NCBI RefSeq assembly: GCF_025215495.1 | Contig: NZ_CP104302.1 | Location: forward strand, 1,426,001-1,490,000 | Origin: Mycolicibacterium brumae | Lineage (GTDB): Bacteria; Actinomycetota; Actinomycetes; Mycobacteriales; Mycobacteriaceae | Direction of reading: 5' to 3' | Length of the DNA: 64,000 bases | Made by a program: the position numbers and the translations under genes | In this document: in pieces, positions 35,550-44,303 of the stretch | Layout of the letters: each line of letters starts with the position of its first letter | Numbering within the stretch: position 1 is the stretch's first letter | The notes under the pieces: model-generated | What the model was told of the DNA's origin: nothing | The model's database searches: none | The model's input: only the letters and a program-made list of their open reading frames with translations

Positions 35550-37355
35550 TCAGCCGTGCCCGTACAGCGCGGCGATCTCCGCGGCGTAGCGCTCGGCCAC
35601 CACCTTGCGCTTGAGCTTCAGGGTGGGGGTCAGCTCCCCGGTCTCGACGGTGAAGTCCACCGGCAGGATGGTGAACTTGCGGATCGACTCGGCGTGCGAC
35701 ACCGCCCGATTGGCGTGCGTGACGGCCTCATCGATCGCCGCGTTCAGGTCCGGGTCGTTCGCCAGGTCGGCGACGCTGGCGCCGGGATCCTTGCCATGGT
35801 GGGACTTCCAGCCGTCCCAGGCCTCCGGGTCGACGGTGATCAACGCCGCGATGAACGGCTCCGCGTCGCCGACGGCCATCGCCTGGCTGATCAGCGGGTG
35901 TGCGCGCAGCTGGTCCTCGAGCACCGCCGGCGCGACGTTTTTGCCGCCCGCGGTGACGATGATCTCCTTCTTGCGGCCGGTGATCCGCAGGAACCCGTCG
36001 GCGTCGACGTCGCCGAGGTCGCCGGTGTAGAACCAGCCGTCGTGCACGGCGTCGGCGGTTGCCTGCTCGTTCTGCCAGTAGCCGTGGAACACCACGCCGC
36101 CGCGGACCAGCACCTCGCCGTCGTCGGCGATGCGCAAGCTGTTGCCGCCCAACAGTTTTCCGACGGTGCCCACCCGCATGTCGCCGATCCGGTTCACCGT
36201 GATCGCGGCGGAGGTCTCGGTGAGGCCGTAGCCCTCGTAAATGGTCAGCCCGACGCCGCGGTAGAAGTGGCACAGCCGCGCGCCCAGCGGCGCCCCGCCG
36301 GACACCGAGGCGGTGCAGTCGCCCCCGAGCGCGGCCCGCAGCTTGTGGTAGACCAGCTTGTCGAACAGGGCGTGCTTGATCTTGAGCATCAGGCCCGGGC
36401 CGTTCGGGTCGTCCATCGCCTCGCTCCACGCGATCGCGGTCTCGGCGGCGATGTGGAAAATCTTGCCCTTGCCGTCGTTGGCGGCGTTCTGCTCGGCGGT
36501 GTTGTAGACCTTCTCGAACACCCGCGGCACCGACACCACGACGGTCGGCTTGAACACCGAGAACATCGGCACCAGATTCTTGATGTCGCTGGTGAACCCG
36601 ACGGTGACCTTGTTGTGGAACGCGGCGATGGACAGCGCGCGGGCCAGCACGTGCGCCAGCGGCAGGAACACCAGCAGCTTCTGCCCGCGGTCCAGCAGCG
36701 TGGGCAGCGCGTCCTTGGCGCCGCGGGTCTCGTAGAGCAGGTTGGAGTGCGTCAGCTGGCAGCCCTTGGGCAGGCCGGTGGTGCCGGAGGTGTAGATCAT
36801 GGTCGCCGGGTCGGTGGACCGCAGGGCGGCCACCCGCTTGTCGACCTCGCCCGGATCGATCTCTTCGCCGTCGGCGGTCAGCACGCTGAGGGCGTCGCCG
36901 CCGCCGTCGCGCAGGTTCAGCACGTCGCGCAGCGCCGGCAGGTCAGCGCGCAGGCCCTCGGCGATCTCCAGATGCTGATCGGTTTCGGCGATCAGCAGCA
37001 CCGCGGCGGAATCCTGCAGCACCCAGCGAACCTGGTCGGCCGAGGAGGTCTCGTAGATCGGCACGGTGAGCCCGCCGACGCTCAGGATGGCGTAGTCCAG
37101 GATGGCCCACTCGTAGCGCGTGCCGGACAGGATCGCGACCCGGTCGCCGGGCGTCACGCCGCGGGCGATCAGACCGCGGGCCACGCCGCGGATCTGCGCG
37201 GCGGCCTCGGCCGCGCTGACATCCGTCCAGGCGCCGTTGACCAGGCGCTGGAAGATCGGGTAATTCGGGTCGGAACGTTCATGCTCATACACCGCGGAGA
37301 CGATGTTGTCGGTGTCCTCGACGGTGAACGTCGCGGGAGCATTGAATTCACGCAC
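35550..37355 (-). CDS. fadD15: Long-chain fatty-acid--CoA ligase
   Basis: ANL-superfamily acyl-CoA synthetase of 601 residues starting at GTG 37355 ([20 protein letters not shown]); 15 further upstream codons are open but poorly supported. The AMP-binding signature is [17 protein letters not shown], with [12 protein letters not shown] and the C-terminal hinge/lysine region [16 protein letters not shown]. It corresponds to FadD15 (Rv2187) by position and length. Convergent with pimB, 6 bp apart. Confidence 0.92.
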   Translation of the reverse strand: MREFNAPATFTVEDTDNIVSAVYEHERSDPNYPIFQRLVNGAWTDVSAAEAAAQIRGVARGLIARGVTPGDRVAILSGTRYEWAILDYAILSVGGLTVPIYETSSADQVRWVLQDSAAVLLIAETDQHLEIAEGLRADLPALRDVLNLRDGGGDALSVLTADGEEIDPGEVDKRVAALRSTDPATMIYTSGTTGLPKGCQLTHSNLLYETRGAKDALPTLLDRGQKLLVFLPLAHVLARALSIAAFHNKVTVGFTSDIKNLVPMFSVFKPTVVVSVPRVFEKVYNTAEQNAANDGKGKIFHIAAETAIAWSEAMDDPNGPGLMLKIKHALFDKLVYHKLRAALGGDCTASVSGGAPLGARLCHFYRGVGLTIYEGYGLTETSAAITVNRIGDMRVGTVGKLLGGNSLRIADDGEVLVRGGVVFHGYWQNEQATADAVHDGWFYTGDLGDVDADGFLRITGRKKEIIVTAGGKNVAPAVLEDQLRAHPLISQAMAVGDAEPFIAALITVDPEAWDGWKSHHGKDPGASVADLANDPDLNAAIDEAVTHANRAVSHAESIRKFTILPVDFTVETGELTPTLKLKRKVVAERYAAEIAALYGHG

Positions 37356-37465
37356 AGGCCGGCTCGCTTTCGCAGTTGTGATCACGCCCAGCTTAAACAC
37401 AGGAACCGCCGGCCTGGGACGACCCTCACACTCGCGGGGCCGGTGTGGTGTGTGAAGCTAAGACG

Positions 37466-37846
37466 GTGAACAGCTTCCAGGTGGCCGACGAGACCTTCGT
37501 CGCCGCCGACCCGGCGGCCGTCGGCGCCGCGGTTGGCGACCCGGCCCGGTGGCGGCGCTGGTGGCCGGATCTGCGCCTGAGGGTCATCGAGGACCGCGGC
37601 CCGGCCGGGGTCCGCTGGCAGGTCGCCGGACCGCTGACCGGGACCATGGAGATCTGGCTGGAGCCGATGCTCGACGGGGTGCTGCTGCACTACTTCCTGC
37701 ACGCCGAGCCAACCGTCGCCGACCCCAAACTCGATCTCGCGCAAGCCAATCACCGCCGCCGGGTGGCCGGCAAACGGATGTCCTTCGAGGTGAAATCGGA
37801 GCTGGAACGCGGCCGCCCGGTGGGGGTGGCGCCGGCGGGCGCCTAA
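37466..37846 (+). CDS. SRPBCC-like (polyketide cyclase-type) small protein
   Basis: 126 residues from GTG 37466 (VNSFQVADETFVAADPAAVG). The pattern of an N-terminal strand, then WRRWWPDLRLRVIEDRGPAG and a C-terminal helix, suggests a START/SRPBCC ligand-binding fold. Position and size match Rv2186c. The next gene encodes a second SRPBCC protein. Ligand unknown. Divergent from fadD15 across 110 bp. Confidence 0.75.
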   Translation: MNSFQVADETFVAADPAAVGAAVGDPARWRRWWPDLRLRVIEDRGPAGVRWQVAGPLTGTMEIWLEPMLDGVLLHYFLHAEPTVADPKLDLAQANHRRRVAGKRMSFEVKSELERGRPVGVAPAGA

Positions 37847-37912
37847 CGTCGCGACGACGGGACGGGTACCGTTTCCCTCCAGGAATCCCCGGCTAAGACA
37901 GGTAGCGCGAAC

Positions 37913-38347
37913 GTGGCGGACAAGACCACCCAGACCATCTATATCGACGCGGACCCCGGCACGGTGATGGACGTCATCGCCGATATCGAGTCCTACCCGG
38001 ACTGGGTCAAGGAGTACCAGGAGACCGAGGTGCTGGAGTCCGACGACGCCGGCAACCCGAAGACCGCGCGCCTGGTGCTCGACGCCGCCGTGCTCAAGGA
38101 CACCATGGTGCTGGAGTACGACTGGGCGCCCGACCGCTCGTCGGTGCGCTGGAAGCTGGTGTCCTCCTCGCTGCTGCGTTCCCTCGACGGCGCCTATCGC
38201 CTGGCGCCCAAGGGCGAGGGCACCGAGGTCACTTACGAGTTGGCCGTCGACCTGCTCATCCCGATGATCGGGCTGCTCAAGCGCAAGGCCGAGCGGCGGT
38301 TGACCGACACCGCGCTCAAGGACCTGAAGAAGCGGGCCGAAGCCTGA
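37913..38347 (+). CDS. SRPBCC family protein (TB16.3-like)
   Basis: 144 residues from GTG 37913 (VADKTTQTIYIDADPGTVMD). Typical coenzyme Q-binding/polyketide-cyclase-like features: VMDVIADIESYPDWVKEYQE near the N-terminus and a long C-terminal helix LLKRKAERRLTDTALKDLKK. Its TGA overlaps the CTG proposed as start of the next gene. Confidence 0.88.
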   Translation: MADKTTQTIYIDADPGTVMDVIADIESYPDWVKEYQETEVLESDDAGNPKTARLVLDAAVLKDTMVLEYDWAPDRSSVRWKLVSSSLLRSLDGAYRLAPKGEGTEVTYELAVDLLIPMIGLLKRKAERRLTDTALKDLKKRAEA

Positions 38348-39582
38348 GCTCGGGAGCCACCCGGATCAGTCTGTTCGTCGGCAAGGGCGGTGTCGGCAAG
38401 TCCACCCTGGCCTGCGCGACGGCGGTGCGTGACGCCGAAGCCGGGTTCCGGGTGCTGATCGTCTCCACCGACCAGGCGCATTCGCTCGGCGATGTGCTCG
38501 GCGCGGACGTCCCGCCGACCGGCGGCCGCGAGCCGGTGCGCGTGCTCACCGAGCCGGAGGAAGGCTGCCTCGACGCGCTGGAACTCGACACCCTGGCGTT
38601 GCTGGAGGACGGCTGGCGCAAGATCGCCGGCGTTGTCGCGCAACGGTTTCCGGACTCCGACCTCGGCGGTGTGGCGCCCGAGGAACTGTCCGCGCTGCCC
38701 GGCGCGCAGGAGGTGCTGGGCCTGCACACCGTCGGGGAACTGGCCGACTCCGGCCGCTGGGACCACGTGGTGGTCGACTGCGCCTCCACCGCCGACGCGC
38801 TGCGGATGCTGAGCCTGCCGTCGACGTTCGGGCTGTACCTGGAGCGGGCCTGGCCGCGGCACCGCCGACTCTCCACCTCCTCCGGCGACGCGACCGGCGC
38901 GCTGGTCGACGCGCTGGAGCGGATGGCCGCCGGCCTGGACCGCCTCGGGGAGTTGCTGGCCGACGGAGATCGGGTGTCGGCGCATCTGGTGCTGACCGCC
39001 GAACAGGTGGTCGCCGCCGAGGCCGTGCGCACCCTCGGCGCGCTGTCGCTGGTGGGGGTGCGCGTCGAGGAGCTGATCGTCAACCAGGTGCTCACCACCG
39101 ACGACGACTACGCCTACGACAACCTGCCGCGGCATCCGGCGTTCACCTGGTACGCCGAGCGGATCGCCGAACAGACCCGGGTGCTCGACGGGCTGTCGGA
39201 GTCCATCGGCGAGGTGGAGCTCATCCTGGTTCCGCACCGCAGCGGCGAGCCGATCGGCCCGACGGCGCTCGGCGCGCTGCTCGACAGCGCCCGCCGCCGG
39301 CGGGGCTGCCCGCCGCCGTCGCCGCTGCGGCCGGTGGTGGACCGCGAATCGGGATCCGGTCTGGAAGCGGTCTACCGAATGCGGCTAGAGTTGCCGAAAG
39401 TCGATCCGGGCGCGTTGACGTTGGGCCGGGCCGACGACGATCTGGTCATCGGTATCGGGGGATGGCGCCGCCGGGTGCGGCTGGCGTCGGTGCTCCGGCG
39501 GTGCGTCGTCGTCGACGCCGGGCTGCGCGGCTCGGAACTGACGGTGAGATTCCGACCGAATCCGGAGGTGTGGCCGAAATGA
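38344..39582 (+). CDS. ArsA/GET3-like P-loop ATPase, likely CTG start
   Basis: The P-loop LFVGKGGVGKSTLA (38371-38412) is the deviant Walker A of the ArsA/MinD/ParA class, so the gene must begin before it. The first standard start, GTG 38425, lies downstream of the P-loop and would delete it. The frame upstream has no ATG, GTG or TTG as far as checked (37981), leaving CTG 38344, which overlaps the preceding TGA as CTGA. Product LSSGATRISLFVGKGG, 412 residues. DHVVVDCASTADALRML fits the switch II region. Function unknown (Rv2184c-like). Confidence 0.8.
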   Translation: MSSGATRISLFVGKGGVGKSTLACATAVRDAEAGFRVLIVSTDQAHSLGDVLGADVPPTGGREPVRVLTEPEEGCLDALELDTLALLEDGWRKIAGVVAQRFPDSDLGGVAPEELSALPGAQEVLGLHTVGELADSGRWDHVVVDCASTADALRMLSLPSTFGLYLERAWPRHRRLSTSSGDATGALVDALERMAAGLDRLGELLADGDRVSAHLVLTAEQVVAAEAVRTLGALSLVGVRVEELIVNQVLTTDDDYAYDNLPRHPAFTWYAERIAEQTRVLDGLSESIGEVELILVPHRSGEPIGPTALGALLDSARRRRGCPPPSPLRPVVDRESGSGLEAVYRMRLELPKVDPGALTLGRADDDLVIGIGGWRRRVRLASVLRRCVVVDAGLRGSELTVRFRPNPEVWPK

Positions 39583-40001
39583 CGGACAGCCACGCGGATC
39601 TCGGCGCGGACCTGAGCCAGCTCGCCAACCAGTTGCTGGACAAGCTGGAGCCCATCGTGACGACGGCGGCGTTGCTCACTGAGGGCGCCGAACCGAGCCC
39701 GTGCCAGGAGCAATGGTGCCCGGTGTGCGCGCTGGCGGCGCTGGTGCACGACCAGGACCACCCGCTGCTGCAGCTGATCGCCGAGCACAGCGTCACCCTG
39801 ATGAGCGCGGTCCGGATGGCGGTGGCGCAGCGGTCCCCGAAGCCCGCCCCGCCGAGCCCGCCGCCGCCGGACAATCCGGCCGGTCCGCCGCCGCGGGAAC
39901 CCGACCCCGAGCCGGCCGTCGAGCCCGCCCCCGAACCTGCCGCCGCGGAGGTTTCCGCGGCCGTTCGCTACCACCGCATTCCGGTGACCGTCCAGCCGTA
40001 G
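39579..40001 (+). CDS. Small protein with CxxC motif and Pro-rich tail
   Basis: 140 residues from ATG 39579, overlapping the ATPase stop as ATGA, with GGAGG about 11 nt upstream. The N-terminal half is helical with a cysteine motif (PCQEQWCPVCALAAL) that could bind metal. The C-terminal half is a Pro/Glu-rich low-complexity segment ending YHRIPVTVQP. Coupled translation suggests a link to the ATPase. Rv2183c-like; function unknown. Confidence 0.78.
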   Translation: MTDSHADLGADLSQLANQLLDKLEPIVTTAALLTEGAEPSPCQEQWCPVCALAALVHDQDHPLLQLIAEHSVTLMSAVRMAVAQRSPKPAPPSPPPPDNPAGPPPREPDPEPAVEPAPEPAAAEVSAAVRYHRIPVTVQP

Positions 40002-40088
40002 GGGCGGGTAAGGTTGTGCCCGTCGCGCCGATCGGCGCGGCGGGTTCGACGCGGGACGTCACCGGGGTGCGTCCACACGGGAGGGTCC

Positions 40089-40823
40089 ATGTGGTACTGG
40101 CTGTTCAAGTTCATCTTCATGGGCCCGCTGCTCACCTTGCTGGGTCGCCCCAAGGTTGAGGGACTCGAGCACATCCCGGCCGACGGCCCGGCCATTCTGG
40201 CCAGCAATCACCTGGCCGTCGCCGACAGTTTCTACCTGCCGCTGGTGGTTCACCGGCGGATCACCTTCCTGGCCAAGCAGGAGTACTTCACCGGGACCGG
40301 CCTGAAGGGCCGGGCGATCGCCTGGTTCTACACCGTGGCCGGCCAGGTGCCGATCGACCGTTCCGACGCCGACGCCGCCCAGGCCGCGCTCGACACCGCC
40401 GAACGGATCCTGGGCGCCGGCAAGCTGCTCGGCATGTACCCGGAGGGCACCCGCTCCCCGGACGGGCGGCTCTACAAGGGCAAGACCGGTCTGGCCCGGC
40501 TGGCGCTGGAATCCGGGGTCCCGGTGATCCCGGTCGCCATGATCGGCACCGACACCGTGAATCCGCCCGGATCGAAGATGTGGAAGTTCGGCCGGGTGAC
40601 GGTGCGGTTCGGCAAGCCGATGGACTTCTCCCGGTTCGACGGCCTGGCCGGCAACCGTTTCATCGAGCGCGCCGTCATCGACGAGGTGATGTACGAGCTG
40701 ATGGAGCTGTCCGGCCAGGAGTACGTCGACATCTACGCCGCGTCGCTCAAAGAGGGCGCAACGCCGCTGCCCCAGAGCCAGAATCCGTCGTCGTCCCGGC
40801 TTCCGGATTCTGCGGCCGGCTGA
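40089..40823 (+). CDS. 1-acylglycerol-3-phosphate O-acyltransferase family protein
   Basis: PlsC-type acyltransferase of 244 residues from ATG 40089 (MWYWLFKFIFMGPLLTLLGR) after GGGAGG. Motif I is NHLAVADS (NHxxxxD, about residue 39) and motif III is PEGTRS (about residue 118). Likely acts at the membrane in phospholipid or PIM acylation; Rv2182c-like. Its last 77 bp are antisense to the end of the mannosyltransferase gene. Confidence 0.9.
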   Translation: MWYWLFKFIFMGPLLTLLGRPKVEGLEHIPADGPAILASNHLAVADSFYLPLVVHRRITFLAKQEYFTGTGLKGRAIAWFYTVAGQVPIDRSDADAAQAALDTAERILGAGKLLGMYPEGTRSPDGRLYKGKTGLARLALESGVPVIPVAMIGTDTVNPPGSKMWKFGRVTVRFGKPMDFSRFDGLAGNRFIERAVIDEVMYELMELSGQEYVDIYAASLKEGATPLPQSQNPSSSRLPDSAAG

Positions 40824-42027
40824 GCCGCGCGCCGCAGACGAACCCGACGGTCGCGATGACCGCCAACGCCCACCACAGGTAGGACGTGCCGACCAGTTGC
40901 CGCCACCAGGCGGCCTGGGCCTCGTGGTGCTCGGGCATCAGCAGGATCGGGTAGCTGGTCATCAGGATCAGTCCGACGCCGGTCAGCACCCCGAGAGCGG
41001 TCGAGGACCAGCGCCGGGCCAGCACCGCCGTGGTGATCAGGGTGGGCAGCGCCCAGACCCAGTGATGCGACCAGGACACCGGCGACACCGCGAGGCCGAA
41101 CAGCGCCACGCAGATCAGCGTCAGCAGCGGCTGCCCGGCGGCCACCGCGCGCCGGCCCGCCCACACCGTCAGCGCCAGCACCAGCAGGCAGCACAGCGCC
41201 CACACCATGAACCGCGCGTCGTCGCCCAGGCCCAGCCGGGCCAGCGCCGCCGAGATGTTCTGGTTGGTGTTCAGGGTGGGGGTGCCGATCCGGCCGGTGT
41301 CGTGAATGGTCGATGTCCAGTACTGGATCGAGTCGCGCCAGGCCAGCGCGAACCCGACGGCGGTGGCCGCCAGGAACGATCCCAGCGCGACGGCGGCGGC
41401 CCGCAGGTCGCGACGCAGCACGAAGTACAGCAGGAACACCGCCGGGGTGAGCTTCACCGCGATCGCGATGCCGATCAGCAGCCCGCGCGGCCAGCGGGTG
41501 CGCCGTTGCGCGCAGTCGGCGAGCACCAGCGTCATCAGCACCACGTTGATCTGGCCGAAGTCGAAGTTGGCGTGCAGCGGCTCCAGCAGCACCGCGGCCG
41601 GCGCGCTGATCGCCGCCGCCAGCCACCAGCGCTGCGCCGCGCCCGCGCCGACCTCGAGGCTGGTCAGCACGATCTTGGTGGACAGCACCAGCAGCGCCAG
41701 GGTGAGCACGGTGATCGCGATGCCCGCGGCCGGCAGCGGCAGCCAGGCGAACGGCGCGAACACCACGGCGGCCAGCGGGGGATAGGTGAACGGCAGGTCG
41801 ATGCCGGCCTGGGTGTGGAACTCGGTGGTGTCGGCGTAGAGCGGGGTGCCGTCGAGCCAGGCCCGCCCGCCCATCCGGTACACGTCGATGTCGATGCGGT
41901 AATCGGTGTGGGCGAGCAGCCAGACCGCCGCGGCGAGCAACGCCAGCACCGTCACGACCTGGAAAATCACCCGGCGCGTCGGCCGGGTGGGGGTGTGCAT
42001 GCCCGTCTCGGGCGCCGTGGAGCTCAT
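40747..42027 (-). CDS. GT87 family polyprenyl-phosphomannose-dependent mannosyltransferase
   Basis: Polytopic GT-C glycosyltransferase, 426 residues from ATG 42027 (MSSTAPETGMHTPTRPTRRV). The extracytoplasmic loop DIDVYRMGGRAWLDGTPLYA after the first helix has the acidic residue typical of GT87 (DUF2029) enzymes. Position matches Rv2181, the alpha-1,2-mannosyltransferase that branches lipomannan and lipoarabinomannan. The C-terminal 25 codons overlap the convergent acyltransferase gene. Confidence 0.88.
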   Translation of the reverse strand: MSSTAPETGMHTPTRPTRRVIFQVVTVLALLAAAVWLLAHTDYRIDIDVYRMGGRAWLDGTPLYADTTEFHTQAGIDLPFTYPPLAAVVFAPFAWLPLPAAGIAITVLTLALLVLSTKIVLTSLEVGAGAAQRWWLAAAISAPAAVLLEPLHANFDFGQINVVLMTLVLADCAQRRTRWPRGLLIGIAIAVKLTPAVFLLYFVLRRDLRAAAVALGSFLAATAVGFALAWRDSIQYWTSTIHDTGRIGTPTLNTNQNISAALARLGLGDDARFMVWALCCLLVLALTVWAGRRAVAAGQPLLTLICVALFGLAVSPVSWSHHWVWALPTLITTAVLARRWSSTALGVLTGVGLILMTSYPILLMPEHHEAQAAWWRQLVGTSYLWWALAVIATVGFVCGARLSRPQNPEAGTTTDSGSGAAALRPL

Positions 42028-42075
42028 ATCCACACCAGCGTATCCGCGCCGACGAGATGGGCGTAAGTTCGTGCG

Positions 42076-42975
42076 GTGGAACTGCGCATGATCTCCCCGG
42101 ATCGGGTTCCGCTGCTGTTCTGTCTGATCGCGTTCATCCTGACGTTCTTCGTCACCAGGACCATCGTTCGCTACATCAGGGCACACGCCGGAAAGACCGG
42201 GCCACGGCGCTGGTGGCAGCCCCGCAACCTGTCCGTCGGCGGCTTTCACCTGCACCACGTGGTGTTCGGGGTGATCCTGGTGCTGATTTCGGGGATGACG
42301 ATGGTCACCCTCGCGGTCAGCGGGACGGTGACGGAGTTCACCATCGCGGCGGTGTTCTTCGGGATCGGCGCGGCGCTGGTGCTCGATGAGTTCGCGCTGA
42401 TTCTGCACCTGCAGGACGTGTACTGGAGCGCCGACGGCCGCACGTCGGTGGACGCGGTGTTCGTCGCGATCGCGGTGGCCGGGCTGCTGGTGCTGGGCTT
42501 CAACCCGCTGTCGTTCTTCGACATCGACATCTGGCGGGCGGACAGCTCGCCGGCGGTGCGCGCGGCGGTGATCGGTTGGGCGGTGCTGAGCCTCGTGCTG
42601 GCGGTGGTGGTGCTGCTCAAGGGCAAACTGTGGACGGGCCTGGTCGGGATGGGTTTCCTGCCGCTGTTGGTGGTGGGGACGCTGCGGCTGTCTCGCCCGC
42701 ACGCTCCGTGGGCCCGCTGGCGCTACACCGACCGGCCGGCGAAGATGCGCCGCGCGCTGGCCCGGGAGCGCCGCATCCGCCGCCCGATCGCCGCGGCCAA
42801 CCTGTGGCTGCAGAGCGTGGTCGCGGGCATGCCGCGGGTGCCCGAGGACGACGCGGTGGAAGCCGAACTGGACCGCACCGTGCGCGCCGCGCCGGCGCCT
42901 TCCACCGTAGGGTTGGGGCCGTGCGCTACTTCTACGACACCGAGTTCATCGACGACGGGCGCACCATCGAGCTGA
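42076..42975 (+). CDS. Polytopic membrane protein (Rv2180c-like)
   Basis: 299 residues from GTG 42076 (VELRMISPDRVPLLFCLIAF). About six membrane helices lie in the first 220 residues, with a His-containing GFHLHHVVFGVILVLISG and an acidic LDEFALILHLQDVYW. A basic cytoplasmic tail follows. The last 55 bp overlap the next gene in another frame. Function unknown; divergent from the GT87 gene with 48 bp between. Confidence 0.8.
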   Translation: MELRMISPDRVPLLFCLIAFILTFFVTRTIVRYIRAHAGKTGPRRWWQPRNLSVGGFHLHHVVFGVILVLISGMTMVTLAVSGTVTEFTIAAVFFGIGAALVLDEFALILHLQDVYWSADGRTSVDAVFVAIAVAGLLVLGFNPLSFFDIDIWRADSSPAVRAAVIGWAVLSLVLAVVVLLKGKLWTGLVGMGFLPLLVVGTLRLSRPHAPWARWRYTDRPAKMRRALARERRIRRPIAAANLWLQSVVAGMPRVPEDDAVEAELDRTVRAAPAPSTVGLGPCATSTTPSSSTTGAPSS

Positions 42976-43400
42976 TCTCCATCGGCGTGGCCGCCGAGGA
43001 CGGCCGGGAGTACTACGCGGTGTCCACCGAATTCAACCCCGACGACGCCGGGACCTGGGTGCGGGCCAACGTGCTGCCGAAATTGCCGTCCCCTGCCTCC
43101 AAGCTGTGGCGGTCCCGACGGCAGATCCGGGAGGACCTGGAGGAATTCTTCGGCCTCGGCAGCCCCGAACCGGTGGAGCTATGGGCCTGGGTCGGGGCCT
43201 ACGACCACGTGGTGCTGGCCCAGTTGTGGGGACCGATGACCGGGTTGCCGCGCGGAATCCCGCGGTTCACCCGGGAACTCAAGCAACTGTGGGAGGAGCG
43301 CGGGCGCCCCGAACTACCCGCCCTGCCGGATGACAACCACGACGCCCTGGTTGACGCCCGGCATAACTTGGCGAAATTCCAGGCGATCAGCCGGTTCTAG
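42921..43400 (+). CDS. DEDD-type 3'-5' exoribonuclease (Rv2179c family)
   Basis: 159 residues from GTG 42921 (VRYFYDTEFIDDGRTIELIS). Acidic metal ligands are visible: FYDTEFIDDG at the N-terminus, WVGAYDHVVLAQL in the middle, and DDNHDALVDARHN near the end. This is the RNase T/Rv2179c arrangement. It overlaps the membrane-protein gene by 55 bp. It is the last gene of the conserved order before the accessory block. Confidence 0.9.
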   Translation: MRYFYDTEFIDDGRTIELISIGVAAEDGREYYAVSTEFNPDDAGTWVRANVLPKLPSPASKLWRSRRQIREDLEEFFGLGSPEPVELWAWVGAYDHVVLAQLWGPMTGLPRGIPRFTRELKQLWEERGRPELPALPDDNHDALVDARHNLAKFQAISRF

Positions 43401-43678
43401 TCACGTCGGCGACATCGCCGCGGAGTTCAGGGGTTCCCGAGCGGGTGGGTGCCGTCAGTGACCCCGGGACGTCACTGGCCGGCGCGCCAGTGACTGGAGG
43501 CCGGGCCTTGAGTTCGCGCTAGTGACGTCAGGACGACCTTGGCTCGCGCCAGTGACTGGAGGCAGATTTCCGGCCCTCAGATCGGTCCCAGGTCACTGGC
43601 GATGAGTCAGGCCGTTCTGAGGTCACCGGCGATGAGTCAGGGCGTCCTGACGTCACTCGCGCGGGCGATCTACCGGGC
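43401..43678. repeat. Repeat-rich spacer with eight AGTGAC/GTCACT words
   Basis: No gene. AGTGAC or its complement occurs at 43457, 43471, 43489, 43521, 43551, 43592, 43622 (variant GTCACC) and 43652. A 19-bp string beginning cgcgccagtgactgg recurs exactly at 43483 and 43545 (62-bp period). A 30-bp unit is tandemly repeated at about 43590-43649 with three differences. The array lies between the 3' ends of the exoribonuclease gene and sigC. Confidence 0.75.
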
Positions 43679-44236
43679 CTAACCGGTTTCCCGACCCCGA
43701 TCCTCGACCGCGGCAAGCAGGTCTTCGCGCGCCCGGGCCACCCGCGAACGGATGGTGCCGAGTGGGCAGCCCACCACCTGCGCGGCCTCGGCGTAGGACA
43801 ACCCCAGCACCTGGGTGAGGATCAGCGCGTCGCGCCGGTCCGGGTCCAGCCCGTCGAGCAGCAGCCGCGTCTCGACGAACTCCTCGAACCCGACGCCGGG
43901 AATCCGGCGGTCCAGCACCCGGTCCAGATCCACGGTGTAGGCCGCCCGTGGGCGGGCCTGGTTGTGCCGGATCTGGTCGACCACCACCCGTCGGGCGATG
44001 GACAGCAGCCAGGTGCGCGCCGAAGAGCGGCCGGTGAACCGGGGCAGCGAGCGAATCGCCCGCAGGAAGGTCTCCTGGGTCAGGTCGTCGGCGGTGCCGG
44101 GATCGCCCAGATAGGCCACCGAGCGCCACACATCGGCCTGGGTGGCCTTGATGAACTGCTCCAACGCGCCTGGATCGCCGCGCCCGGCGGCAAGCGCGAG
44201 CCAGGTCACCTGGTCGATGTCGCCGCGGGAGTCCAC
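43679..44236 (-). CDS. sigC: ECF RNA polymerase sigma factor SigC
   Basis: 185 residues from GTG 44236, the same length as M. tuberculosis SigC as I recall it. Region 2 is visible in [19 protein letters not shown] and [18 protein letters not shown], and region 4 in [20 protein letters not shown] with [15 protein letters not shown]. No SD precedes the GTG, but TTAGCAT lies 10-16 nt upstream, so a leaderless transcript is possible. It is divergent from the copper ATPase gene across 67 bp. No anti-sigma gene is directly adjacent. Confidence 0.9.
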   Translation of the reverse strand: MDSRGDIDQVTWLALAAGRGDPGALEQFIKATQADVWRSVAYLGDPGTADDLTQETFLRAIRSLPRFTGRSSARTWLLSIARRVVVDQIRHNQARPRAAYTVDLDRVLDRRIPGVGFEEFVETRLLLDGLDPDRRDALILTQVLGLSYAEAAQVVGCPLGTIRSRVARAREDLLAAVEDRGRETG

Positions 44237-44267
44237 GCGGGAGATGCTAACCGGCGCGGCACCCGCC

Positions 44268-44296
44268 GGGAACTCCCGGCCCACCCGGCGCGACAA
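44268..44296 (+). promoter_or_regulatory. Candidate ECF-type promoter for the copper ATPase
   Basis: GGGAAC at 44268-44273 (a -35 box of the kind ECF sigma factors use), then a 17-bp gap to CGACAA (44291-44296), 7 bp before the GTG at 44304. If used, the transcript would be nearly leaderless. The match to a SigC -10 (CGT-like) is imperfect. Confidence 0.35.
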
Positions 44297-44303
44297 TGAA
44301 TAG

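Noticed and set aside
38425..39582. ATPase gene starting at the first GTG
   Set aside because: This start lies after the P-loop and would delete the nucleotide-binding motif.
43401..43678. CRISPR array or tRNA-like element
   Set aside because: Motif copies occur in both orientations with irregular spacing; no cloverleaf or cas genes.
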